Shown in pieces: positions 34,201-45,224 of a stretch of 64,000 nt of DNA. Position 1 is the stretch's first letter; each line of letters starts with the position of its first letter. Below the pieces are notes generated by a model. It saw only the letters and a program-made list of their open reading frames with translations. It had not been told where the DNA came from and searched no databases. Source of the stretch: Loripinus fragilis (Eukaryota; Mollusca; Bivalvia; Lucinida; Lucinidae); contig OZ026530.1 of the NCBI GenBank assembly GCA_964019695.1, forward strand, positions 36,380,835 to 36,444,834, in the 5' to 3' direction. The translations under genes were made by a program, and so were the position numbers.

Positions 34201-37199
34201 CATTCTCAGACTCAAAATAAAGTGCAATGATTGTCTGCTTGAGGACACGTGTCCGCAAGCAGCCAATCATTGCGTTTTATTTTGAGTCGGAGACTGTACT
34301 AATTTTTTATAACCTCGAGGCCTGATGCACTATGACTTGCACATCTAACTTGTTTAAACAAATCACCCTCCAACAGTTTAGTAGGAGATATCATAATGAA
34401 CAAAACATGTCCGGCCCGCTGGACAGAGCTGGAGCTTTTTTTAAAACATTTAGGGATAATGACTATTTCTTTTTTGGAACAGATAATAGTTTTTTTTTTT
34501 ATAGATGTTTGCATTCAAATGCATTTATAGAATCAGATTCAGAAAAAAAACGTTATTATATTTTTGTTTAATTTATCTTTTCTTTAGGACAAGAACAAAC
34601 TCTAGATGGTCTGAAATCAATGTGTGATCAGATGTCAGGAAATATTCCTAAATATGATGTTGTAGATTCTTACTCTCAACAACTCATTATTGATGACAGT
34701 TTGACAGGAACAACAAACAATCAATCTGAAGTTGACATGTTAGACAGGGGTGAGAGAGGAGAACAAGTTATTGCGTATGAAAAAGTGAAACTAGAGAGAG
34801 ATATGGAATTTGATGAAAGCAGTTTGAATGATGAGAGAATTGGTGATAGCAACAGTACAACCGATAATACATTAAGTGATAACAACATTATGAATAAGGG
34901 TATAGTTTGTGGAACTAGCAGCATGAGCATTGATGAAAATGTTGATCTTGACAAGAAAACAGAAGTTACACCTGATCATGTCAATGTGACCAATTCTAAA
35001 CAACAGCTAACAGATCACATTTTAAGAGATGCTGCAGATAGTCAATCTGAAACTCACAAGGTATTTAGGGATTTGATAGAAGAACAAGATAACTGCTTTG
35101 TGAAAGTAGAGCAGGAAAGAGATATGGATATTGATAAAAACAGTACAAATGATGATACAATGTATGACACCAACAGTAAGAGCGCTAAAATAGTTGATGA
35201 TACCAACAGTTTAAACGACGATATAATCTGTGACATCAGCATAATGAATAATGATTATAAAGATGATACTAACATGCCGACTGGAGTTAAAATTGAAATG
35301 GAGACTTTAAGTTCACTTGAACCGACTCCTGGGAATGCTGGGGCCAAGGTTGCACATATGGAGGGTGTAAACATGAAGGCATTAGAACATCCAACATTGG
35401 CATCACTACTTGCTACGCCAAGTATGGCCGAACAAAATACGTTGGTAATGACTTTAACAGCGCAACCAGTCCAACTTGTCACTTCTTCAGCTTGTAGTGA
35501 AACCACAAAGACAGGTGTTTATTGTGAAATTTGTGAAACAATGTTTTCAAATCAGACTAATTTTAAAATTCATGAAAGCCAATGTCGTTGGGAATGTAAA
35601 TTGTGCAAGAAAGTGTTTATGTTTTACCATTACAAATCCAAGGATAGAGTTTACCTTTATTTAGTCTTCAAAGAGAAAGTTGATAAACACAAGAAAGAGT
35701 GTGATCGCACATGCAAACTATGTGGACAATCTTTTATTGTACCATCTAGGCTGGCAAAACACATGAAAACGCGCCATTCTACTGACCAAAAGTATTCCTG
35801 TGATGACAATGACAAAGATAATGATCCTTACAAGAAAACAGGAGTTGAATCGGATGCTGTAAATGTGACAAATTCTAAACAACAACTAACAGATCACATA
35901 TTAACAAATAGCGCAAATAGTCAAAGTGAAACTGACATGTTACCTGGGGAATCGATAGAAGAACAAGATAAAGGCTTCATAAAAGTAAAGCAAGAAAGAG
36001 ATATAGATGTTGATGAAATCAGTACAAAAGATGATAGAATGTATGACACCAACAATAAGAGCGATAAAATAGTTGATGATACAAGTAGTTTAAACGATGA
36101 TATTATCTGTGACATCAGCATTATGAATGATGATTATAAAGGTGATTTTGATATGCAAACAGGAGTTAAAATTGAAATGGAGGATTTCAGTTCAGTTGAA
36201 CCGACTCCTGGAATTGCTGTAGCTAAGGTTACACATATGGAGGGTGTAAACATGAAGGCATTAGAACATCGAACATTGACATCACTACTGGCTACGCCAA
36301 AGCTGGCTGAACAAAATACGTTGGTAATGAATTTAACAGCGCAACCAGTCCAACCTGTGACATCTTCAATTTGTAGTGAAACCACAAAGATAGGTGTTTA
36401 TTGTGAAATTTGCGAAACAATGTTTTCAAATCAGAGTAATTTTAAAAATCATGAAGAGAAATGTCGTTGGGTATGTAAATTGTGCAAGAAAGCGTTTGTG
36501 TTTTACCATTACAAAGCCAATAATAGAGTTTACCTTTATTCAGTTTTCAAAGAGAAAGTTGATAAACACAAGAAAGAGTGTGATCGCACATGCAAACTAT
36601 GTGGACGTTCTTTTGTTGAACTACATAATCTGGCAAGACACATGAAAACACGCCACTCTACTGAGAGACAACATTCCTGTGATGTTTGTTTTTTTACCTT
36701 TGACACGGAGAGCAGTCTGTATAAACATAAAGTAACAACTCACACTGGTGAAAATGGCATATACCGTTGCCCGTTGTGTTCCAATGAGTATCCATTGCTC
36801 CAAGATATACTAGCTCATTTAAGACATGTGCATCTAGCTAAGAAAAAATATGCCACTGCATGTAGTTTGTGTGGAAAGATGTGTACTGGTGTAGCCATCA
36901 AACGGCACGAGAGATCACACAGGATCAGGGACATTAAATGTGACCAATGTCCAGCTGTGTTTAAATCTCGGATTCAACTGAAAGATCACCAGCGAAGACA
37001 TAATAAGGATTACAGTCACATCTGTGATATCTGTGGTAAAGGATTTCTCTCTATTGCGACCCTTCAAACACATCGTAGAATACACACTGGAGAGAAACCT
37101 TACTCTTGCTCACTATGTGAATACACCTGTAATGTTAAGGGCAATCTGGAAAAACATATGGATATGCATTACAAGCCACTTAGAGGAAATCAGAATTAA
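30929..37199 (+). CDS. Gene B: three-exon C2H2 zinc-finger protein (1001 aa)
   Basis: Joined from 30929-31202, 32603-32722 and 34588-37199: 3,006 nt, 1001 codons plus TAA. Introns are GT-AG, phase 1, at the same codons as in gene A. Residues 92-131 are the conserved exon 2 module. Residues 132-440 form an acidic Asp/Asn/Ser-rich spacer. The first finger begins at Cys444. A block of about 293 residues, spacer plus three fingers, is then repeated, and the second finger array runs from Cys737 to near the C-terminus with nine units. That makes about 12 finger-like units against 9 in gene A. Six SUMO-type sites are present: MKTE 51-54, VKLE 198-201, VKVE 303-306, VKIE 365-368, VKQE 598-601 and VKIE 658-661. 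Nuclear DNA binding is inferred from the fold family. No named orthologue recognised. Confidence 0.85.
31217..31640 (-). mobile_element. Double copy of the TCATATGAC element at the intron 1 donor of gene B
   Basis: Starting 15 bases after the exon 1 donor, a reversed copy (TTAGATTCTATTTATTATATG to GACGTCATATGATAAATG, 31217-31460) is followed by a second, forward and more diverged copy (CTTATCATATGCTGCC to TTAATGTCATTCGATC, up to 31630). The two lie head to head. Confidence 0.65.
31975..32030 (-). mobile_element. AAAGAACCGTC hairpin element, fragment
   Basis: ACATGTGCTTTGGGTACTCA and AAAGAACGGTCTCATTGATG, lacking the second arm. In gene B intron 1. Confidence 0.6.
32216..32581 (+). mobile_element. 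AAAGAACCGTC hairpin element split by a SINE, gene B intron 1
   Basis: Left part AAACCATATGTTGTGGGTAC and CTCAAAAGAACC; right part AGAACCGTCATAATGAGACG and ACCCAAAACATATG. It occupies the same site before exon 2 as 8813-8976 in gene A. A SINE sits in the left arm. Confidence 0.85.
32273..32481 (+). mobile_element. tRNA-derived SINE with 9-bp target duplication
   Basis: Head GGGAGCGCAGTGGCTCAGTG, B box GGTTCGAGCCT, body TAGTACTCGTTCAACCCAGG and tail CAAACAAACAAACAAA. Flanked by AAAAGAACC at 32264-32272 and 32482-32490. It is absent from the matching hairpin of gene A. Confidence 0.9.
32603..32722 (+). CDS. Gene B exon 2
   Basis: Acceptor GATTTCAG|GG, donor AAAGCAG|GTTAGAG; 120 nt in frame. 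Encodes YYYHVTLILTVEQE and FKERQWKYVKA, nearly identical to gene A exon 2. Confidence 0.85.
34184..34314. repeat. Foldback hairpin in gene B intron 2
   Basis: Arms of about 55 bases (GACTCAAAATAAAGTGCAAT with ATTGCGTTTTATTTTGAGTC, GGTTATAAA with TTTATAACC) around GACACGTGTC. Confidence 0.8.
34588..37199 (+). CDS. Gene B exon 3 (duplicated spacer and finger arrays)
   Basis: Acceptor TTTTCTTTAG|GACAAG, with a good pyrimidine tract. GQEQTLDGL aligns with gene A. The stop is TAA 37197-37199. It contains both copies of the 879-bp internal duplication and the full C-terminal array ending in the HTGEKPYSC pair. Confidence 0.9.
34926..36683 (+). repeat. In-frame 879-bp tandem duplication inside gene B
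   Basis: About 34926-35804 and 35805-36683 encode parallel blocks: VNVTNSKQQLTDHIL, the QERD motif, NSLNDDIICDISIMN or SSLNDDIICDISIMN, VKIEME, MEGVNMKALEH, CEICETMFSNQ and CKLCGQSF or CKLCGRSF. Matching residues are 293 codons apart. The first copy breaks off two residues after the Cys of its fourth finger (YSCD). Confidence 0.95.
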
Positions 37200-37367
37200 T
37201 AGGAGTACTGATTTCTCTCTATTGCGACTCTTAAACCACATCGTAGAATACATACTGGAGAGAAACCTTACTCTTGCTCACTATGTGAATACACCTGTAA
37301 TGTTAAGGGCAATCTGGAAAAACATATGAATATGCATTACAAGCCGCCTAGAGGAAATCAAAATTAA
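37200..37367 (+). pseudogene. 168-bp tandem copy of the gene B 3' end
   Basis: Bases 37210-37367 repeat 37042-37199 at a constant 168-bp offset, including the HTGEKPYSC finger, [10 protein letters not shown] and a TAA at 37365-37367. It lies after the real stop, so it is probably untranslated. A frame across both copies (37024-37329) is in the wrong register for the fingers. Confidence 0.9.
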
Positions 37368-37548
37368 TTGGGCTACTGTACGAATATTATCTCTGACAAA
37401 CACATGCTTATACAGACCAGCTAAAATGTATGTGCATATATCCAGTTGCGTCTGTGCAAATATATGCTAATTGTATTCTTCGAAATGGCAAAACATTTTA
37501 AAGATTATGGTGTGAAAGAGGTACCGTTGCATAGGTCTAGATAAACAA

Positions 37549-37695
37549 AATGTTCAGCGGAAAATTGTAAATATTTTCTTCCCCATAATTTTAGCATTTG
37601 TTTTGGGTGCTTAAAAGAACCGTCTAATGGACACAATAAATGTTTTGATTGAGAAATAAGAAATTTATTTTTCTGGTTTGCACTCTTGATGAATG
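37549..37695 (-). mobile_element. AAAGAACCGTC hairpin element, fragment
   Basis: GTTTTGGGTGCTTAAAAGAA, CCGTCTAATGG, then AATGTTTTGATTGAGAAATA; the second arm of the hairpin is deleted. Confidence 0.65.
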
Positions 37696-37764
37696 TCCCC
37701 CCCCACACACACACCACCGACTTCCCCATGTCACTGTCCATACTATACATTCTAACATCTCTGA

Positions 37765-37969
37765 TAAGGAGCGCAGTGGCTCAGTGGTAGAGTGCTTGAC
37801 TCGAGACCGAAGGGCCGCAGGTTCGAGCCTCACTGGCGTCACTGCGTTGTGTCCTTGAGCAAGAACATTAATCCTAGCTTAGTACTGGTTCAACCCAGGA
37901 AGACCCGTCCCTTTATAACTGAAAGATTGTTGATGGGACGTTAAGAATCAAACCAAACAAACAAACAAA
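37765..37969 (+). mobile_element. tRNA-derived SINE, full copy with 11-bp target duplication
   Basis: A complete head with A box (TGGCTCAGTGGTAGAGTG) and B box (GGTTCGAGCCT), a body ending GATTGTTGATGGGACGTTAA, and a CAAACAAACAAA tail. AACATCTCTGA flanks it at 37754-37764 and 37970-37980. The best reference copy in the window. Confidence 0.92.
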
Positions 37970-37980
37970 AACATCTCTGA

Positions 37981-39019
37981 ACTTTCTGTTTTTGACCAAC
38001 AGGTAGTACATAAAATTCACATTAAGAATTATCATTACGATAACAAGCACAAAATTAGTAGGGGCAAGAACACTGATGACCATATCTTATATACCGAATG
38101 GAATTCGGATTCGTTTATCTCCCTTAGTCGTTTATCTCCCTTAGTCTAGATATCAGTATTTTCTTGCTTCACTGAATTGAAGTCAAACATTTGAAAACTC
38201 GCGCACACAAATTATTTTGATTTCATTCACCGATAAACACTCTACGATGTAAATTCCTTAGTTTACAAAAATAAACAAAAACTGTTGGATATTATTTTAA
38301 GAATCCAATAGAACTGAAGGTTAGTAAACTATGTTATAATGAGTTACCATTATCACCGCACATTTTTGACACTGCTAAGATCGAACATAGCAGCACTACC
38401 AGATAAACAAAAACACTTTGAGTCGCGCTGTATTTCCACGATAGTGAATCATTACTGATCCAGAATATTACTTTATTTTACTTTGATATTAAGACACAAA
38501 TAGATGTTTCATTCCGATTCTCAATTAGATTCTCATTTATTGCCTGTTATGTGTCAACCTTTGAAATAGATTGATCTAAAGGTCATTACTCATAGTTCGC
38601 GGTGCATCTATACATTGCACATGTCTTTTAAAAAGAGTAGCATTCACTCATCCCCGAATTTATCAAACGAGCCAGAGAATGAGATGAAATGCGAGGCTAG
38701 CCAAGCTTTCCATAACAACTCCCCAACCCGCACAATAAATTCACGAACCTTCAATTATATTTATAACAAAACATCAAACATATTGATACAGATCACGCGT
38801 TCGCCTTGTTAAATTTAAACGTTTAAATATCCCATATAAGTTATAATGGCCTTAATTTCGGTTCATTTTATAATAACAAAATATAATTGTTCAATTTATA
38901 CCGTTGTAAAATATGATTGTTCAATTTATACTTTCGTCTAATTCAACATTATTTCAGCATTCCAGAGCCTTCAGAACCAATATATTAATACAGGTAATGG
39001 ATGGGGCGAAAAATTAAGA
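37981..39019. other. Intergenic, nothing recognised
   Basis: A short direct repeat, CGTTTATCTCCCTTAGT twice at about 38113-38147. No coding signal. Confidence 0.4.
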
Positions 39020-39125
39020 AAAAAATTAACCTAGTGGGGCTCTAACCCTCGACCCTATGTTATATAAAAAGAGTGAGGCTCGCAGGATAACAGTCTAAAC
39101 CACTCTTCATTGTCTTGTTTTTGTA
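39020..39125 (-). mobile_element. tRNA-like SINE remnant
   Basis: The minus strand reads AGTGGTTTAGACTGTTATCC, a long variable arm, then GGGTCGAGGGTTAGAGCCCC, an A-box and B-box arrangement without a pairing acceptor stem. Confidence 0.4.
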
Positions 39126-39189
39126 CATTAAACATCATCTCTGTGGGACAATTCCTTTTGAATGCAATTAAATAACAGACTGAAACATA

Positions 39190-41848
39190 TCAAACACGAA
39201 AATCTAACTTCAAAGCAAGCATTCTGAACTTTAGATCAGCATTTCCGAAGATACCCTGGCCGCTTTTGCAAGGAGTATAGCTGGATTTAACTGTAGGAAG
39301 ATCGAGTGTATCTTTGACCCAATGCATGAAAGAACCATCTTGTAAGCATAGCATGGGCCCAAAACTGGAAGATCGCCATAATGGCGCAACTAATACACGG
39401 TACGTCCTGCGTACTGACATATGCATCAACACTCTTGGAATTAAATTGATCGGTGGTACGAACAGACCATTGCCTTCTCCCCAATTTCCTGTGAATGCAT
39501 GGACCCCTGTGCAAGTTGTCGACCAAAATCGTGGCTAGATTGCACTTTACCGAGCACAACTGATTTTGACTAGGTTTTCAGCGTCTGTTTGCTTCTACAT
39601 TATTTCTCGAACATTTGGTATGGTTGGCTATATAACCTGAAAACAATTGAGGGGGTATGAGGGCATAAGCCCCCATTTATCATTTGTTACATGAACAGAC
39701 TGTATCATGATGCCTGGTAAAGTGCAAGTGTCCCAAAATCGTGAATAATACCTGCCTATTTTAGCATTATGTTCGGAAGCAAACCAGTCTGTAGTAAAAG
39801 GGCCCCAGATTCCATTCAACATATTGAATAACTTAACAGACAGCCCCACCCCCCAATCATCTCAGTCAACAATTTTTGAAAAATAATCTGCTTTTTGATT
39901 TAATGTGCGAGACAGCCATTCGATTTCTAATGAAATCCCATTTACTGTACAAAAGGTAAATATCTCAATAGCAATCTTCTGCAATTCTCTAGCCATCGAA
40001 CCCTTTTCAACAATGCTACAGACAGATGTACTTATTCTGTAATGTTCTAAATATTTCCCTAATGATAACAATACGTTATAAACAGCCTTCAGTTCTCTCC
40101 ATGTGGAACTTTGCGCACTTTCTAATGGCGACCACTGCCCATGAGCGATACCATTAGTGGACTGAACTTCATAGCCTGCGTAGCCTGAATAACAAGCATC
40201 GCTATATACTATTTTAGAACAGATGTTATAAGATTTCAATCTTCTAACATAAATTTTCTTAATATTTTTTTTTTCAGAAAACAACCTGTTCTTAACTTTC
40301 TGCAGACAATTTTATTTAGCAATTCCAGGTATATGCTCTCAAAATATCTATACTTAGATATCTAGTCATAATTTGAGCCATATTACCAAGAACTACTGCC
40401 ATAGAAATTATCTGCCCCACCATCCTAGCCACTTTTTTACATGAGCTCTTCTGCTGACATGCACCTAATTCTCTATCTCTTGCACTGTGCAGAGTAAAGA
40501 ATTCATTCTAACTTCTGGTATAGAAATAGTAAATTCCTCAGAGTCAAGTACAGTGCCCAACCACTGAAGGCGCTGTACTGGAATCCAACTTGATTTTTCA
40601 TCTTTAGGTACAAACCCTCAGCTTATAATATCTGATTTAATGGATTGGGGCCATGCACTTTGCACTATCTCTACTACCAGAACAGCCAAAACCGTCATCT
40701 AAATACATAACTGCCCTTTTACTCTCAGCTCGCCATTTAGCAATCAAAGGCCTAGTAACCTTGCAAAAGCAATAAGGAGCACTGGAAAGACCGAAAGGTA
40801 AGACTACAAATTTCATAAAAATAGTATTTCAATCTCCAAAAGTCCATGAAAATCCCATAAAATCGGTTTGAGCACTATTAAGAAGAATGTGATAATAGGC
40901 AGAATGAATATCCCACTTTATCATCCAGTCATTCTTCTTAATATATGTTAATGCAATTTTCAAATCTTTAAACTTAACAGTTGTTTTCCAAACGTGTTTG
41001 TTTACCAGACTAAGATCTAAAATAAGCCTTGTCTTGCCACATGACTGAACTGAGACTGAAAATGGGTTCACGCAATGTGGTATATGATCACATTTTACTG
41101 CTAATCCTCTCTTTAGCAAATCTTTTAAGCCGTTTCAACAAATTCAGCATTTGAAACTGTAGACTTGTTATTTTTTAATAACATTTTTTTTTGGGGGGGG
41201 GGGGGCAAAGAATAGAATGATTTCGTTTATCCGTTCTCTATAATATCCAGAACAAATGCACTAGCCCCTATAGACCGCCAAAAAGTAATATTTTGTCTCA
41301 GTCGGCCTTTAACCATAATATCAGTCTGATTTTGCTCTTATTCGTAGTAATCAGTGGTAAATTCATTTTTACTAGGACTATGCTTATCTTTAGGTTCTTC
41401 ATTTCCCTGTTGGGGGAGCTGGCAATGCTGGGAGCGCTGGTCTTGGTTGTCTTGTTCCTGCCAAGTAGTATGGACATTTTCGGCGAATGTGGGAGGTCTC
41501 CACAGGCAAAACATCCTTCTGGCCACGTGGTGGGTCCTGTAGAGGCACGAAAAAGCCGTGGTCTTGCTGAATATGAAAGTATAAAGAAAGGCATGTTGGC
41601 TGGATACTGTAAAGAAGGTCTGGGCGACGTTGAATTTAAAGCCATAGCACCATGAGCGAAAGCACCCCTAGTTACAGTGGAGGAAGCTGGTCAAGGAATT
41701 TTTGTCATGAGTGCATTCTTCCTTTTTCGCACTGCACGAGATTCCGCCTTGAAGATTTTGTTCTCGTCTTCTGAATCGCTAGCTATGGTATTAGCTTTGT
41801 ACTGACGAACAGTCTCCCACCTGGCCTCAGAGCTGTCTGCAATCTTAA
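39190..41848 (-). pseudogene. DIRS-like retrotransposon: gag C-terminus, reverse transcriptase and RNase H, decayed
   Basis: Minus-strand blocks in element order: the gag C-terminal part (SDSEDENKIFKAESRA at about 41760, then a knuckle-like CFACGDLPH at about 41525); reverse transcriptase at 41119-40690 with LILDLSLVN, WDIHSAYYHILL, LPFGLSSAPY and the catalytic YLDD near 40700; RNase H at 40284-39862 with YSDACYSGYAGY, SSTWRELKAV and NQKADYFSK; then WGPFTTDWFASEHN (about 39800) and GSFMHWVKDTLDLPT (about 39320). Stops and frameshifts separate the blocks. This order is typical of DIRS elements, which use a tyrosine recombinase; none was found below 39190, so that end is missing. Its gag is interrupted at 41848. 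Confidence 0.75.
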
Positions 41849-42212
41849 GGACAATGTCATACACAATATGGCGTGGCTAAAATCTGCGGGTGCTTTGAAT
41901 TGTGCGCTGTCACAAGAATAATGTCCAATTTCGCTCTGAATTTCAGAAATAATCATAAGATATATGTAATATAGTTTACAATTTTGTTGCTGAATAAAAT
42001 GTACACAAACAGTAAATAAGTCAAATATTACCTTGAACTTGGTCAATTTTTGCACACAGAATTCTCCTATTTTCCTCCATCAGAAATTTAAGTTTTTTGC
42101 ACAAGCATGTAGTGTGATATGTGATCTAGTACAGCCGGAATTTAAAATTTACAAAATTTTATTCACAAGGTCACTTTTCTTGCTAATCCGATAACACCTA
42201 GCACTCATATAA
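41849..42212 (+). repeat. Left terminal inverted repeat of the TTAA element
   Basis: Matches the reverse of 47965-48338 until ATAATAGCC, after which the two diverge. The main differences are a 3-bp indel near the tip and scattered substitutions. Confidence 0.9.
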
Positions 42213-42414
42213 TAGCCGACCAGGCGTAATGTACATGTTTATCTACACTGTAAACAGGGCAACCAATCCATATCTTGCATAGGAAAATACAAATAATACA
42301 TACATGTATAGTTGTAATACATATTTATGAGCCGAACTTCCTAGTATGAATATAAAGCGGAATCCAATTAATGCACGTGACATGGTGTTCTTCTTTATTA
42401 TCACCACCACTTTT

Positions 42415-42830
42415 TCAAGGGGGTATTGTTATCGCCTCTGCCCGTCTGTCCGTTCGTTCGCTCGTCCATCCGTCCGTCTGTATGTTATGCTCTATCCTCC
42501 TTAGCCATTGGACGAAATCCAACCAAGTTTGGTTTGCGAAATTTTCATATGAGTGGGTTGTGCGACAGCACGTTTTTGGGGCCATCCCCCTGGGGCCCAG
42601 GGGAGGGTTCAAAGGTCAACTATCATATTTGAAAAGTCAATTTCAAAGATTTTTATACCAAACTTTATGTTTGTTCTCAAAAATAAAAGAATGAGATTTT
42701 CATTATGTCGCCTAGGTCGTACTCCAGGGGTGGGACTTGGGGTTGCTTGGGGTCATTTTTTTTCCAAACATGGTCGTGTGGCATATCAAATTGAAGGGGA
42801 TGATGAGCAGAACGGGATACAAGTTAAATG
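42415..42830 (+). repeat. CCGT-rich repeat fragment
   Basis: GGTATTGTTATCGCC, then CGTCTGTCCGTTCG and CATCCGTCCGTCTG, resembling the starts of the long elements at 52255 and 55618 but with a different head. Overlapping short frames here are not genes. Confidence 0.5.
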
Positions 42831-43277
42831 CTGAGACTAAAGTGATCTTAAGACAAATGTATTCTATATTAATTGGAAATTATAGCCTTCTGAAGCGCCC
42901 ACAGGTAATTTTAGTCAAGTCATTGGCCCATCGAATAGCATTTTCCGGGTTTTTATAAAATAACTCTCAGAGTGCAAGATATAGATAGTGACCAGAGAAC
43001 ACGATATTACCTATTATAGGCCTTCTTTTGGGGTACTGTAACAGCGGCACATCATGAATGGGAAATTAGGACTGGTCAACCTTCTAAAGATATAGGTAAT
43101 AGCTGAAAATGAGGCGTGGTTTAATTCGAAAGTAAGTATCAAAAAAAAAAAAAAAGTATCATCTTGCGCCAGAACACCTCAGCGAAGACACAAATCATAT
43201 GAATTAACCCTTAAAACACCAGCAAAATAACTGCATCCGAAAAAGGTCTGTTTATTGGTTAACATAATTATAGAAGC

Positions 43278-43341
43278 ATACAGTGTGGATCCAGACCAGA
43301 CTGATCCTATAGAAGCAGTCTGATCTGGATCTACACTGTAT
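43278..43341. repeat. Hairpin
   Basis: ATACAGTGTGGATCCAGACC and its inverted partner GATCTGGATCTACACTGTAT around a short loop; it lies inside the TTAA element. Confidence 0.75.
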
Positions 43342-44536
43342 ATGGAAGGGTCTTCAAATATTTCAGCAGACGACAAAGGTATACGTTTTTTGTAATATAC
43401 GCTTAAAGGGTTAATAAACGCAAGTTCAGTGTATATATGGTCAGGATTTTCATGAAAATCACGCTTCTTTGCATGGCTAAAACAACTTAAAGTACTGCCG
43501 CATTAATAAGAAACGCGAAAAATCGACTTTAAGTGCATCTATTCACGTTATTTTCTCTTGAACTTTTCGATATGCGGGTAGAAAAAGGTGCAGTATTTTT
43601 TGGCAAAATTTTCAACCAGATGTTTTTGCTGTGTTTTTCTGTAATTAGATGGAATTTTGGTATATTTTTGGTTCTTTTCAACGGGGGAGTATTACTGTTG
43701 GTAGAATGGACATAAACTGACCCATTTTATTAATAATATGCAATGGTTGACTAAATTATTCGATGTCGTTTCAGGTCAGTGATCGCCGTTTATTATATAC
43801 TGAACAAAAGTGAAAATTCTACACCTGAATTGTTTGCCATTTATATGCAAAATGATGCAAGCCAGTAAAGCAAACGAAAGTGTATTTGAATGTTCAAAGA
43901 CAGGGTTATGCATTTATATAGTAAAAGGTTTACGGATGGTGTCACGAGAAAACACATGAAAGTAATTTAAATGTGACAGGGGTCCAATTTTTCAGGTTAC
44001 AAATTTGAACAGAAATCTCACACAGTTTAGGCCGTCAGAAATTCACTGTCAACCAGATCCGACTGAACGAAATTGTAGTCTCAGAGATGTGACAACCAGA
44101 AATGCGTTTCGATCGTTTAGAAAAGCAACCCTAGAAAGCGGGGTTTTGTCAAAGTGGCCAAGATTGAAATTTTATAACTGAAATCACCATAGGAAAATCA
44201 ATGTGTTGTTGCATCTTAGTCTGAGCACATTACTGGTCGAGAAATGGTAGGAACAATGTGCTGATAGGTCTACCTGATTTGGCAAAAGAAAGAAAGTAAT
44301 CGAAAATCGTGATTAATCGAAGATTATCAAATATTTAATATTCCCTTTTGGTTTTGTCAAAGGGAGACATTTTACAATCTTTGTTACAAATTTGGTAAAT
44401 TCGAAATTGATTTCTGAGCTTGTCTCAAGTGATAAGACAGTTTTCTTGTGTATTAATGCAACACAAGTATGACGAATTCTAATAACAAATACAATTTTCT
44501 TGTGCATGCTCAATTGCAAAATTCAGTGAATATAGG
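43342..44536. other. Interior of the TTAA element, nothing recognised
   Basis: No transposase motif, no long frame, no clear repeat. Confidence 0.4.
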
Positions 44537-44676
44537 GATCACACATGTTTTTTCATGCATTAACATTTGCCTGGTGCTGAGGAAGCTGTTTGAACACGAG
44601 GCCGTTAGGCCAAGTGTTCAAAGATCGTCCGAGGGACCCACCAAGTGTTAATGCAATGAAACAAACATGTGTGATC
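44537..44676. mobile_element. Small inverted-repeat element
   Basis: GATCACACATGTTTTTTCAT and its inverse TGAAACAAACATGTGTGATC bound about 140 bp, with GCATTAACA and TGTTAATGC just inside. Confidence 0.7.
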
Positions 44677-45224
44677 GTTATTTTTGCATATTCTATCCTG
44701 GTTTCAGCATAAACCGCGCTGAAAACGTCGCTTAAACATTAAATATCCCTTTTCTTACACTTGATTTCCCAAAACAAAATGGCGTCAGTGTCAAACTTTC
44801 GAACGTCATTACGTCGCCACAACGTCATATATACGCGTGCAACATTAATGCCAATGAAAGCATTGGCAAAATGGTCAGTCACGGCCGCAACACTTTCCAG
44901 TGTAACGTCATGCATGTAATTCAGGGCCCAGTTTCAAGTAAAAGCCATGTGAATCTCATGATTTGAACATGGATTTTGAGGCTTCAAACAGCTTCGCGTA
45001 ACGAATTCCCATGAAAGAATAAAGCTTTAAACACAAAAAGGAACATAACTCAGACATCAAAAGAGACAAATTTGTGCAGTTTCGACGAATCGCTTGCTGG
45101 ATGTCTGGAAAACATTTAGCTCCGTCCAATACTGTCTCACAAAATATAAGATATTGTAGTGTAGCTTTTCACTTTTGTTCAGTATAGCATAAAGTGTATC
45201 GTACATATAAAGTACTGCTGCATA

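Noticed and set aside
34721..36803. Several minus-strand frames opposite gene B
   Set aside because: They are antisense shadows of the acidic, low-complexity coding sequence and recur in both internal copies.
37024..37329. 101-codon frame across the gene B end and its 168-bp copy
   Set aside because: Wrong register: the finger residues are in another frame. It is open only because the tandem copy repeats the same shifted reading.
41293..41655. 120-codon plus-strand frame
   Set aside because: Antisense to the DIRS-like gag fragment, whose knuckle-like motif is on the minus strand.
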